A DNA stretch of 20,631 nucleotides. Origin: JBAXBF01 sp034429745. Lineage in GTDB: Bacteria > Chloroflexota > Anaerolineae > Anaerolineales > DRKV01. Under the pieces are notes generated by a model. The model was not told the origin of the DNA. It ran no database searches and saw only the letters and a program-made list of their open reading frames with translations. The DNA lies in contig DAOUFY010000122.1 of assembly GCA_034429745.1 (NCBI GenBank), forward strand, positions 1 to 20,631, in the 5' to 3' direction. This document shows, piece by piece, positions 7,838 through 15,871 of the stretch (positions within the stretch are counted from its first letter, which is position 1; each line of letters begins with the position of its first letter). The position numbers were made by a program, and so were the translations under genes.

Positions 7838-8980
7838 ATGGTTACTCAAACAAACAGCATGAATCAATTGGAATCATTTGTACGAATCACTGTTTTAGGG
7901 GTAGGAGGAGGGGGCTGCAATGCAGTCAATCGGATGATTGAGGAAGGCATTCAAGGGATTGACTTCATTGCCATCAATACGGATGCCCAAGCTCTCATGA
8001 ATTCGAAGGCAAAAACAAGAGTAAGGATTGGAGAGAAATTAACTCGAGGTTTAGGTTCTGGAGGAGATGCTGAAATTGGACGGTTAGCAGCAGAAGAATC
8101 AGTTGATGCCCTTTACGAGGTATTAAAGGGCTCAGATATGGTTTTTATTACAGCCGGCATGGGTGGAGGAACAGGAACAGGAGCAAGCTCTATTGCAGCT
8201 CAGGTGGCAAAAGAAGTTGGCGCCCTGACTATAGGCGTAGTTACTAAGCCTTTCACCTTTGAAGGCACTCGTCGAATGGCAGCAGCTGAAAAAGGTATAG
8301 AATTATTGAAGGAACATGCGGATACATTGATAGTAATTCCAAATGACCGCCTGCTGCAAATCGTGGATAAGAGGGTAAGCATGAATGATGCTTTTAAGGC
8401 AGCTGATGATGTATTGCGGCAAGGAGTACAAGGAATATCGGAATTGATTACTGTTCCTGGATTAATTAACCTCGATTTTGCGGATGTAAAGACGATTATG
8501 GCGGAAGGTGGTGCGGCTCTAATGGCAGTGGGAAGGGCTTCAGGTGAGGATCGAGCTCGGTTGGCAGCTGAGCAAGCTATATCTAGCAAGCTATTAGATA
8601 TTACTATTGATGGCGCACGAGGCATACTGTTTAATATCAAGGGTGGGCCAGATATGACAATGTTTGAAGTGAGCCAAGCAGCTGCAATTATAAAAGAAAC
8701 AGCACATCCTGACGTTAATCTCATCTTTGGTGCTGCGATTGATCCAAATATGAAAGATGAAGTGCAACTGACCGTGATCGCGACGGGCTTTGATAGATCA
8801 GCTATGCCAAGAAGAGTTATGGAAACTCCAAAAACTCGTGCTGGAGAGAATCGAGTGCTTCAACCAGCAGGTATCTCTACAAAGCCTATAACTCCGCCAA
8901 GTGAATTTACAGTGCAAACGATTAATACCGATGATTTAGATGTGCCGGCGTTTATTCGCCGCTATCGAGCGGGAGGATAA
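7838..8980 (+). CDS. ftsZ: FtsZ, tubulin-like GTPase of the division ring
   Basis: FtsZ polymerises with GTP at midcell to form the Z-ring. The 380-residue protein has the N-terminal nucleotide-binding GVGGGGCNAVNRM, the tubulin signature GGGTGTG (109-115), the T7 catalytic loop NLDFAD (211-216), a short linker, and a conserved C-terminal peptide DLDVPAFIRRYR that binds FtsA-type partners. A strong GAGGAGG ribosome site lies at 7826-7832, much better than those of the upstream cluster genes. This fits the high FtsZ level cells need. The gene is followed by a strong terminator, so it closes the dcw transcript. Confidence 0.98.
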   Translation: MVTQTNSMNQLESFVRITVLGVGGGGCNAVNRMIEEGIQGIDFIAINTDAQALMNSKAKTRVRIGEKLTRGLGSGGDAEIGRLAAEESVDALYEVLKGSDMVFITAGMGGGTGTGASSIAAQVAKEVGALTIGVVTKPFTFEGTRRMAAAEKGIELLKEHADTLIVIPNDRLLQIVDKRVSMNDAFKAADDVLRQGVQGISELITVPGLINLDFADVKTIMAEGGAALMAVGRASGEDRARLAAEQAISSKLLDITIDGARGILFNIKGGPDMTMFEVSQAAAIIKETAHPDVNLIFGAAIDPNMKDEVQLTVIATGFDRSAMPRRVMETPKTRAGENRVLQPAGISTKPITPPSEFTVQTINTDDLDVPAFIRRYRAGG

Positions 8981-9014
8981 AAGCTTCTTTAGCTTTACCA
9001 TTTATCACATGATA

Positions 9015-9049
9015 AAAAGGGTTGCTTTCCTCCTCGTAGCAGCCCTTTT
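9015..9049 (+). terminator. Intrinsic terminator after ftsZ
   Basis: A 12-base-pair stem (9015-9026 with 9038-9049, one G-T wobble) encloses an 11-base loop. The 3' arm ends in a run of five T. It lies 35 bases after the ftsZ stop and ends the division cluster transcript. The A-run on the 5' side means it could also work weakly on the other strand. Confidence 0.92.
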
Positions 9050-9110
9050 TGGTTTAATTTTTATGATATTTTTAACCTTTCTACATCAAATCTTCATAAC
9101 TCGCTGCTAC

Positions 9111-9116
9111 TATAAT
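9111..9116 (+). promoter_or_regulatory. -10 element of the repeat-protein gene
   Basis: A perfect TATAAT lies 45 bases before the ATG at 9162 and after the ftsZ terminator, so the next gene has its own promoter. No convincing -35 hexamer is seen at 16-18 bases upstream. A short hairpin (CATCAA at 9125-9130 with TTGATG at 9139-9144) would lie at the 5' end of the mRNA, just before the ribosome site. Confidence 0.6.
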
Positions 9117-9161
9117 AGCAATATCATCAATAAAATATTTGATGAGTAAAGGAGAAAAAAA

Positions 9162-9944
9162 ATGAATAAGAAACAGGTTATACTTTTTGGTGTATTGATG
9201 TTGTTTGTAAGTTTGATTGCTCTTTCTGCAGGTGCTGTTAGAGCTGAGGGTATATCACCTTCGGTTGAAGCTACACAACCTCCAAGTTTGGAGAAAGCAA
9301 CAGGACCTCTACAAAAATACGTGGTAGCAGCAATGGCAAGTGCATTAGGATTAAAAACAGAAGAATTACAAAAACGTCTAGATTCAGGTGAGCGAATGTG
9401 GGATATTGCTAAAAGTCTTGGTATATCAGCTACCGATTTCAAGACTAAAATGGATGAAGCTTTCAACAAAGCTATTGATGCAGCCTTAGCTGACAAAGCC
9501 ATTACTCAAGAACAGGCAAATTGGCTGAAGCAACGTACTCAATGGAGAAGGACTAAACCTCCTTTCGGTTTTAGGAATGAATACATGGAACAAGCATTGG
9601 AAGAGGCGTTGGGGTTAAAATGGGAGGATGTTAGGACTCGCATACAAAGCGGTGAAACATTTGCGGATATTCTTAAAAAGCAAGGCATTACTGAAGAAGA
9701 ATTTAAAACTAAAATGATCGAAGCAGCAACTAAGATGATAAATCAAGCTGTGAAAGATGGGAAGTTGACCCAGGATCAAGCCAATCGAATGATTGAAAAT
9801 TTAAAGAACCGCCCGATGTGGAATTTTGATCGGCTTGAAGACGGTGAGTTTAGACCACGCTGGGGAGGACCAAATGGTATGCGAGGCAGAAATGGCAAGC
9901 CAGGAGGACCAGGATTTCCGAGCACCCCACCAAGCACAAATTAA
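9162..9944 (+). CDS. Secreted protein of two tandem helical repeats with Gly/Pro-rich tail
   Basis: Function unknown. The 260-residue product starts with a Sec-type signal peptide (KK, hydrophobic core, likely cleavage after AVRA at about 28). Two copies of a helical domain follow, at about residues 50-126 and 141-217. They align without gaps at an offset of 88: ALGLK, FKTKM and TQ(E/D)QAN recur at the same spacing. Each copy reads like a helix pair with a D/Q-S-G-E turn and an I-A-K-x-x-G-I motif, reminiscent of small extracytoplasmic proteins of the DUF2680/YckD kind; that link is only suggestive. The tail from about 222 is rich in Gly, Pro, Arg and Asn. AAAGGAG at 9148-9154 is a strong ribosome site. 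It is monocistronic between two terminators. Confidence 0.88.
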   Translation: MNKKQVILFGVLMLFVSLIALSAGAVRAEGISPSVEATQPPSLEKATGPLQKYVVAAMASALGLKTEELQKRLDSGERMWDIAKSLGISATDFKTKMDEAFNKAIDAALADKAITQEQANWLKQRTQWRRTKPPFGFRNEYMEQALEEALGLKWEDVRTRIQSGETFADILKKQGITEEEFKTKMIEAATKMINQAVKDGKLTQDQANRMIENLKNRPMWNFDRLEDGEFRPRWGGPNGMRGRNGKPGGPGFPSTPPSTN

Positions 9945-9967
9945 CTTAATATACCAAGAAAAAAAAC

Positions 9968-9997
9968 AAAAAGGACGCAACAATTTGCGTCCTTTTT
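9968..9997. terminator. Bidirectional terminator between convergent genes
   Basis: A perfect 13-base-pair stem (9968-9980 with 9985-9997) with a 4-base loop has A5 on the 5' edge and T5 on the 3' edge, so it forms a U-tailed hairpin on either strand. It lies 24 bases after the + strand repeat-protein gene and 32 bases beyond the stop of the - strand cytochrome b gene, and can serve both. Confidence 0.9.
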
Positions 9998-10028
9998 GTA
10001 TGTCTAATATTCATAATTGTAATATACT

Positions 10029-10796
10029 TTATTGGGCTTGTTTACGTACTTTTTCTTCCCATTCCATTTCTTCCATAACTTTACGCCAATACCACTTTTC
10101 GTGATGAGCGCGAGCGAACCATGCAGACACTTCCCCTGTGAACATGGAAAAAAAGGATTCTTTCTCTTCGGGGAAAAATGCACCCATGTAAATGTGGATA
10201 AATAAGCCAGCAACGATGGCACCCACCGATACAAAATGAATAGGTTGGGCAATTTGAATGAGAATTGGTGGGAAAATGCGATGAAACGTCATGATGATTC
10301 CACTTACCATAATGCCGGTTGTTCCAATAAGAACGACATACATGTATAATTTTTGACCGGCATTGTATTCATCTTGGGGGGGCAGCGGTTTATCTTTTAG
10401 GAAACCTAACATTTGAAGTGGTTTTATTTTTAGCCATTCAATATCATCTTTAGAAAGCAACATTCTATGTTGAGCAAAAGGCAAAAAATACTTGCGAAAA
10501 CCAAAAAGAACATTCCATGTTAGGACAAAAATCCATAGCAGCCCTATGGAATAGTGAAATTCAATTAAATTAGCTGTCCCGCCAAATAGATTTCGAAACA
10601 TTTCCTGAAACCATTGGGGGGTAATGGATAGTCGCGGAGAGGATATAATTGCTAATCCTGTTGGAAGGAGCAGGATCCATACACCGACATTAAACCAATG
10701 CGTGAGAATATTCGCGAGGTGATGTTTTCGAATTCTTTTTTGGCGCAGATATTTTTGTTCTTCTAAAGGTATATTTTTATAACCGCTCATAATCAT
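10029..10796 (-). CDS. Diheme cytochrome b membrane subunit of a Phs/Fdn-type oxidoreductase
   Basis: This 255-residue protein resembles the quinone-reactive cytochrome b subunits of formate dehydrogenase-N (FdnI) and thiosulfate reductase (PhsC). Four membrane helices are seen at about 32-52, 79-98, 150-170 and 184-204. Likely heme b ligands are His33 (LTHWFN), His81 (FHYSIG), His187 and His201 (HFVSVG...FIHIYMG). NAGQK at 145-149 and the C-terminal W-F-A-R-A-H-H-E-K-W-Y stretch are typical of the family. It would pass electrons between the quinone pool and the ferredoxin subunit. Its start overlaps the ferredoxin stop as ATGA, with GAGG just upstream; a second in-frame ATG lies two codons later. 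It is the last gene of its operon. Confidence 0.9.
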   Translation of the reverse strand: MIMSGYKNIPLEEQKYLRQKRIRKHHLANILTHWFNVGVWILLLPTGLAIISSPRLSITPQWFQEMFRNLFGGTANLIEFHYSIGLLWIFVLTWNVLFGFRKYFLPFAQHRMLLSKDDIEWLKIKPLQMLGFLKDKPLPPQDEYNAGQKLYMYVVLIGTTGIMVSGIIMTFHRIFPPILIQIAQPIHFVSVGAIVAGLFIHIYMGAFFPEEKESFFSMFTGEVSAWFARAHHEKWYWRKVMEEMEWEEKVRKQAQ

Positions 10797-11542
10797 TGAT
10801 CCTCAAATTCATTTTCACCTTGGATAAGCTGTTTGGTGAACATAATTGCTTGACCTAAGCAAGCAACGCCAACACCAGCAGCAACTGCTGGAATGAGAAA
10901 GTTTTTCCAACCTTCTTCGAAAACTGTGTAAGTTGGCATTTGCGGCTGTATGCTGGAATGTTGAACATCACCATTAATATAAAAGATATTAGGTTCTGTG
11001 TTTGTGTTTTCCCGATATGTTAGGTTGATAGTTTGAATGGATTTCGCCTCTTTAATGGCTTGGATGATAGCTGAGTTTGGATCGTTTAAATCGCCAAACA
11101 TTCTAGAATTACCAAGACAAGTTGATACACATGCAGGAGGTTGGTTGACTGTGATTCTTTGTGCACAAGCATTACATTTATCTACAACTCCACGCTTTTC
11201 GTCGAGATAACGAACCTTATATGGGCATGCTTCAACACAATAACCGCAGCCAATACATGCGTCTTGATCCACTTCAACTAAACCAGTTATTGGATCTTTG
11301 TAAGTAGCCCCACTTACACATACTTCAACACATGGTGGATTTTCGCAATGCATACAGTTATAAGGGACAAAAACGCGTTTAAGACTGGGAAATGTACCTT
11401 CTATACCTAAATCCTTTACCCAAATGCGAGTATGGTTGTCGGGAACGTTATTTTCTACACTACACGCCACAAGGCAAGCTCTGCAATCAATGCAGCGGCT
11501 GACATCTATAACAAATGCATAACGGTTTTTTCTTCTTGCCAT
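10793..11542 (-). CDS. Four-cluster [4Fe-4S] electron-transfer subunit with C-terminal membrane anchor
   Basis: The 249-residue protein is the beta subunit of a DMSO-reductase-family enzyme (PhsB/PsrB/FdnH-like) and relays electrons between the molybdenum subunit and cytochrome b. Sixteen cysteines make four clusters: 17/20/23/27, 63/66/71/75, 96/99/102/106 and 123/126/138/142. The order and the C-N-A-C-x11-C-x3-C final group are typical. Residues 214-236 form a single hydrophobic helix, as in formate dehydrogenase-N, anchoring it beside the cytochrome. There is no signal peptide; such subunits are usually exported together with the Tat-bearing catalytic subunit. GGAG precedes the ATG by eight bases, and the gap to the upstream gene is three bases. 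Confidence 0.94.
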   Translation of the reverse strand: MARRKNRYAFVIDVSRCIDCRACLVACSVENNVPDNHTRIWVKDLGIEGTFPSLKRVFVPYNCMHCENPPCVEVCVSGATYKDPITGLVEVDQDACIGCGYCVEACPYKVRYLDEKRGVVDKCNACAQRITVNQPPACVSTCLGNSRMFGDLNDPNSAIIQAIKEAKSIQTINLTYRENTNTEPNIFYINGDVQHSSIQPQMPTYTVFEEGWKNFLIPAVAAGVGVACLGQAIMFTKQLIQGENEFEDQ

Positions 11543-11545
11543 AGT

Positions 11546-13732
11546 TTATACTCCGTGAACCTTTTCGATTTTAACAAAGGTTTGGGTAAGAGCTTGTCCT
11601 CCACTAATGGGATCGGTGTATGTTTCATGGAGTTCTGAATCGCTGACTCCGTGATTGAAAGCAATTCGCAATCCTTTTGATAAATGGCCATACCCTGGGG
11701 TAAGATAAACACAATCAGGGCGGATGGCTTCAGTTACGAGCGCGGGAACGATGACTTCTCCCACCTTGCTGGTAACCTTGACTAAATCATCAGTGTTAAT
11801 ACCGCGTTCTTTCGCGATGGAAGTTGCTATCCATAGACGGGGTTTATCTTCATACTTGTGGAGAAGCCGGTTATTATGAGTTGCCATTTGCGTATGTTGC
11901 CCGACCTTACCAGTCAATAAGTAAAATTCACCCGGTTTGGGATATGGGGGTTCGATCCAGGTAGGCCAACCCGGAAAGCCGGCTTTTTCTAAGGTTTCTG
12001 AATAGATTTCGATTTTTCCACTAGGGGTGTTGAAAACTGGAGGACGCTCTTCTTCGAGGTTGGCATTAGCAATAAGGAAGCCTTTTTGACGCAGTTCGTT
12101 AATATTAAATCCGAGTGGTGCTAGCTCCTGCTTGATGTAATCCTCTTCATTTTCATATTGGAAATAATCGGAAAGACCAAGCCGCTTTCCCAGCTCTTTG
12201 TAAATCCATAGCGCTGAGTGAGTATCTCCTAGCGGTTCTATAACAGGTTGCCTGATGAATATTTTTCCTTCGATTGGCAAGAGAGGATCAAATCTTTCTA
12301 AATAAGATGATTCGGGAAGCACGACGTCAGCAAACCAAGAAGTATCATTTAAGATGACATCCACAACAGCGATAAAACTCAGCTTGTTGAATGCTTCAAG
12401 GGTTCTCTTGCGATCAGGCAGTGAAAGAACTGGATTTTGCCGTGAAACAAGCAAGCCATGAGCTTGATATGGTTTACCGCTTATAATTGCATCTCTCAAT
12501 TCTTGAAAGATACCTAGTTTGAATGGAACAAGCGGATATTTCCAGGGAATACCATCTAGACGCAAAGCCTTAATACGAGGGTAGGGTGGCTGAGGTGGTT
12601 TGCCTAAATTAACCCCGCTAGCTTCTGGGCTATCAGCGACTAGACATCCTCCTGTTTTTAATACATTGCCACTGATGGCATTTAGCGTAGCAATAGCCCG
12701 TTCGGTTTGGAATGAGTTGATAAAGTTGGAGGTTCGCCAACCAGGATGGGCAATGGCATGTTTACCGGCGGCTGCAAATTCGCGGGCAACACGGGCTATA
12801 TTTTCAGCTGGGATGCCGGTTATGCTTTCAGCCCATTGGGGAGTATAATCTTTCATTACTTTTGGCAGATCATCACAGCCAACGGTGTATTTTTTGACAA
12901 ATTCGCAATCACCCAACTCTTCAGTGATGATGACATTAATCATTGCTAATAGGAAAGCTGAGTCGGTACCAGGTTTTATTGGGTAGTATTCATCAGCTAT
13001 AGCTGCGGTTTTGGTAAATCGTGGATCTAAATAGACAATTTTTGCGCCGCGGGCTTTTGCCTCCACTAGTGCGGAAGTTTCGGAGGTTGAGATGGCTTCA
13101 AGAAGGTTACGTCCTACAAGCAGAATGAATTTTGCATTATCGTAATTACGGGCAGGCTCTTCAATGCCATAGGTTAATAAAAAGGCGTTGATCATGGCAT
13201 TGAAGCACAAGCTGCGTTGGGTGCCGTAATTTGGTGAGCCAAAACCATAAAGCAGATTCTCAAATAGAGGTTGAGAGAGGTTGTGGGTTGATGAAAAAAC
13301 CATGGCTTCAGGTCCATAGTTCTTTTTTATTTCCAACATCCTTTCGGCAACCAAATCAAGTGCTTCTTCCCAAGATGCTTTGCGAAACAAGCCTTCGCCT
13401 CTTTTCCCTACTCGAATAAGCGGAGTTAATACTCGATCTTGATCATAAGTTGTCATTAATCCTGCTTGTCCACGGGCACATAATTTGCCTTTGGAATGGG
13501 GATGAGCTGGGTTTCCCTCAAGTTTTACTACTCTTCCATTTTTTACTCGAGCTTGTACTCCGCAGCGCCAAACACACATTTCACAAAGGGTGTAGATAAC
13601 ACCATCTCCACTGGATGTAATCAGGTTGCTTTGATAGGCGGATTTTGCGACCAACGGTGGAATAAATTGCGAAGCTGCGCTTGCGCCAGCTATACCAGCT
13701 GTTAGTTTAAGAAAATCACGTCTGTTTATCAT
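11546..13732 (-). CDS. Tat-exported molybdopterin oxidoreductase, thiosulfate/polysulfide reductase-like
   Basis: This is the catalytic subunit of a DMSO-reductase-superfamily enzyme, 728 residues. It starts with a Tat signal, NRRDFLK (3-9) then a hydrophobic stretch. A [4Fe-4S] site C-x2-C-x3-C-x27-C follows (Cys50, 53, 57, 85), then bis-molybdopterin-binding segments. Cys176 in RSLC, placed after GFGSPN, is the likely Mo ligand, as in PsrA/PhsA; the Sec/Cys-His pair of formate dehydrogenases is not seen. The length is near PhsA and PsrA (about 760). The C-terminal domain from about 600 (GEFYLLTGKVGQHTQ) is the usual molydopterin dinucleotide-binding domain. It overlaps the upstream YeeE gene as ATGA and has no clear ribosome site, so it is probably coupled. 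Thiosulfate, polysulfide, tetrathionate, or arsenate-type substrates cannot be separated from sequence; the sulfur-transporter neighbours favour a sulfur substrate. Confidence 0.9.
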   Translation of the reverse strand: MINRRDFLKLTAGIAGASAASQFIPPLVAKSAYQSNLITSSGDGVIYTLCEMCVWRCGVQARVKNGRVVKLEGNPAHPHSKGKLCARGQAGLMTTYDQDRVLTPLIRVGKRGEGLFRKASWEEALDLVAERMLEIKKNYGPEAMVFSSTHNLSQPLFENLLYGFGSPNYGTQRSLCFNAMINAFLLTYGIEEPARNYDNAKFILLVGRNLLEAISTSETSALVEAKARGAKIVYLDPRFTKTAAIADEYYPIKPGTDSAFLLAMINVIITEELGDCEFVKKYTVGCDDLPKVMKDYTPQWAESITGIPAENIARVAREFAAAGKHAIAHPGWRTSNFINSFQTERAIATLNAISGNVLKTGGCLVADSPEASGVNLGKPPQPPYPRIKALRLDGIPWKYPLVPFKLGIFQELRDAIISGKPYQAHGLLVSRQNPVLSLPDRKRTLEAFNKLSFIAVVDVILNDTSWFADVVLPESSYLERFDPLLPIEGKIFIRQPVIEPLGDTHSALWIYKELGKRLGLSDYFQYENEEDYIKQELAPLGFNINELRQKGFLIANANLEEERPPVFNTPSGKIEIYSETLEKAGFPGWPTWIEPPYPKPGEFYLLTGKVGQHTQMATHNNRLLHKYEDKPRLWIATSIAKERGINTDDLVKVTSKVGEVIVPALVTEAIRPDCVYLTPGYGHLSKGLRIAFNHGVSDSELHETYTDPISGGQALTQTFVKIEKVHGV

Positions 13733-14280
13733 AGGCTTTTATTCTTTCTTATTAAACCAGCTCGATCAATGAGATAAAAAAGGAAAATGGCGATGAGGGC
13801 AAAAAGCAAGGCAAACAATATAGAATTGAGATTCCATAAATCAGGAAGGACTACATTACCATAATTTGCAATGGCAGCTATTTTGGGGAACACCGATTGA
13901 TAAGTTAGTCCATATAATATTGCACCGCTAAGAAAACCTAACAAACCTGGAATTAAGTAGTCCAGCTTGCCTTCACCGGCTCCAGCAACACATGTTCCTG
14001 GACAATAACCTGCTAAAGCCATGCCAACTCCAAAAATTAAACCACCGATGATATTGCCAACAATATAAGTGGCAGGTGCAGCCGGAAATACTATTATTCC
14101 CAGTTCTCTGAGTGAGTAAAGTCCTAACATGGAAACAACTAATGCTGTGAGCATAAATTTTAATACTGCTAAATCCGTAAAACGGAAAACATTAATGATT
14201 TTATGATATTTGGTTAAACCCGCTTTATTCAATGAAAAGCCAAAAAGTATCCCTAAAATAAAAGCAATAAGGTAATTCAT
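13729..14280 (-). CDS. YeeE/YedE-family sulfur transporter, half with GYCPGTC
   Basis: The 183-residue polytopic membrane protein has about five helices and the family signature GYCPGTC (Cys93 and Cys97) after a Gly-rich helix. GFSLNKAGL near the N-terminus is also typical. The YeeE/YedE (DUF395) family includes the thiosulfate importer TsuA, in which cysteines pass the sulfur compound through the membrane. Full-length members are about twice this length, so this is one half, paired with the upstream gene. GGGAGG within the end of that gene lies about eight bases before the ATG, with a gap of one base, so both halves are probably made together. Confidence 0.88.
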   Translation of the reverse strand: MNYLIAFILGILFGFSLNKAGLTKYHKIINVFRFTDLAVLKFMLTALVVSMLGLYSLRELGIIVFPAAPATYIVGNIIGGLIFGVGMALAGYCPGTCVAGAGEGKLDYLIPGLLGFLSGAILYGLTYQSVFPKIAAIANYGNVVLPDLWNLNSILFALLFALIAIFLFYLIDRAGLIRKNKSL

Positions 14281-14281
14281 T

Positions 14282-14818
14282 TTAGTACCTCCCTCGATAA
14301 ATGATCATAGCGGTAATGATGCCGGAAATAAACATCGAACCAATAAAAAGAAACGCAGATGGGGCAAGAAGCATTCCGCCTGATATTGCAAGTCCGCTTG
14401 TGCAACCACCTGCAATACCTGCTCCATATTCTAGGATGATACCTCCGATAAATAATAATAGCCATCTTTTCCATAGCTGGGGTCCGAAAATAGTTTTCCA
14501 TTGTTCATCATCTTGCACTCGCAGTTTCCAGGTATTGCTGGTAAGGGCGCCTAATCCTCCACCAAAAAATATGCCAATTAATAGCACCACAGCCCAAGTG
14601 ATTTCAGAAGGGACGACATAATTGAAGTAAGTATTACTAAAAATTGATGGGGCAATGGCTTTGCCAATGATTCCAACTAGACTTTCAAAGGCGCCAGATG
14701 CGCCTAATAAGCTGTTTGATATTGCCACTGCTGCAATGCCAACTACGCCAAGTAAAATTCCAGCGATGTAGGGAGACCATTCATCGCGGCGTATATATTC
14801 AACGACTTTATTCAACAT
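14282..14818 (-). CDS. YeeE/YedE-family sulfur transporter, half with GGCTSG
   Basis: The 178-residue membrane protein has about four helices (near 16-35, 73-93, 119-138 and 148-173). It carries the family motif GAGIAGGCTSGLAISGG with Cys139. Together with the following gene it would make the equivalent of one full YeeE/YedE transporter: this half gives GGCTSG and the other gives GYCPGTC. Co-location with a sulfur-type molybdoenzyme suggests movement of thiosulfate or a related sulfur species, although a role in maturing or feeding the enzyme is possible. A strong GAGGAGG ribosome site precedes the ATG. A 44-base gap separates it from the cytochrome c gene upstream. Confidence 0.86.
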   Translation of the reverse strand: MLNKVVEYIRRDEWSPYIAGILLGVVGIAAVAISNSLLGASGAFESLVGIIGKAIAPSIFSNTYFNYVVPSEITWAVVLLIGIFFGGGLGALTSNTWKLRVQDDEQWKTIFGPQLWKRWLLLFIGGIILEYGAGIAGGCTSGLAISGGMLLAPSAFLFIGSMFISGIITAMIIYRGRY

Positions 14819-14862
14819 AAGATAATCCTCCTCAACTAATGACAGTGTCTATTAAACCTATA

Positions 14863-15807
14863 TCATTCCTTTGTAGTCAAAGCGATAAGTAAAGCACGGG
14901 CGCGTGGATCAAGATTTTGGACTTTGCGAATAAGTTCTGCGTCCAATTGGGATAAACTAACAAGCAATTCTGATGCTTCTTCAGGATGCTCAAGCAGACG
15001 ATGAAGTGCACGCAGTCCGACGGGAGACATTTTGTTCAATTGGGGAAGCAAAGCGGCTACTTCTAAAGATATGCCTTCGACTTGAAAAGTAGTCTCTTTG
15101 TGTGTTGGTGACTCTTGAGCTACTAGTTTTGGTTGAACTTTGCCACGAATACGTTTTTCGTTCCAGATTATAAAACTCCCCCCGCCAACAAGAACCAACG
15201 CTATAAGAATAAGCAGGATGATATTACCCCAGTTAATACTTGCTTTTGTGTCAACACTTGCTTGATACCTTTTGTTATAGTCAATTATTTCGCTGTCAAC
15301 AACAATAGTCTGCGGAGCTTCCTCTACCGATCCTTCTGCTTGAGGTGCTGTTTCCATTTTAGTTTCTTGCTTCTCTTCTTGGGACGATTGCTCACTTTGG
15401 GCGGGTGAAGCAGCTTTTGCCGTACCCACTTCTACTCCTAAAAGAGAGGCGTAAACCTGAGCTCTTTCATTGAGGTCATTAGGATGACAGCTAGCACATG
15501 AACCTTGGATGTCTGATAATGGATTGATAAGACCTTGATGTGCTTCTTCTTTGACCATACTTTGGACGTTACCGGCATGACAATTTGAGCAAAAATCACC
15601 AAAAGCATGAGATTGATGCCATGGTTTTCCATCCTTATTCACAGAAAGCTGTCCTTGAACTTCATGGCAATTCTTACAAGAAGACGCTTGAGTTCCACAT
15701 TGAGCATCAGCTGGAATAGCTTGCCAGAGCCATACAGCTATAGATATGCTTGTGATCCCAAGTGTGATTAATAATAAAGAAAATAACCTTCTTATGCTAC
15801 CTGTCAT
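14863..15807 (-). CDS. Membrane-spanning triheme cytochrome c with a cytoplasmic helical domain
   Basis: The 314-residue protein has an uncleaved-looking N-terminal helix (about 9-28), then three CxxCH heme c sites at 44-48, 73-77 and 104-108. An acidic Gln/Glu/Ala-rich linker (about 130-170), a second membrane helix (about 194-214) and a roughly 95-residue basic-then-helical C-terminal domain follow. Possible distal heme ligands are His64, His67 and His90. The topology puts the hemes outside and the C-terminus inside. The heme domain loosely resembles NapC/NrfH-like or tetraheme donor modules but is shorter; I do not recognise the C-terminal domain. A full AAGGAGG ribosome site lies 11 bases before the ATG. 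As the first structural gene after arsR, it probably supplies or takes electrons in the pathway. Confidence 0.87.
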   Translation of the reverse strand: MTGSIRRLFSLLLITLGITSISIAVWLWQAIPADAQCGTQASSCKNCHEVQGQLSVNKDGKPWHQSHAFGDFCSNCHAGNVQSMVKEEAHQGLINPLSDIQGSCASCHPNDLNERAQVYASLLGVEVGTAKAASPAQSEQSSQEEKQETKMETAPQAEGSVEEAPQTIVVDSEIIDYNKRYQASVDTKASINWGNIILLILIALVLVGGGSFIIWNEKRIRGKVQPKLVAQESPTHKETTFQVEGISLEVAALLPQLNKMSPVGLRALHRLLEHPEEASELLVSLSQLDAELIRKVQNLDPRARALLIALTTKE

Positions 15808-15871
15808 TTCTAAAATAACCTCCTTATTGATTTGTTGTTTTGCCGAAAAATGTTGTAAAACGGTTTCTCAA

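Noticed and set aside
8200..8724. 174-codon open frame on the minus strand inside ftsZ
   Set aside because: It lies wholly opposite conserved ftsZ coding sequence, has Ser/Ala/Ile-rich composition typical of an antisense shadow, and no recognisable domain.
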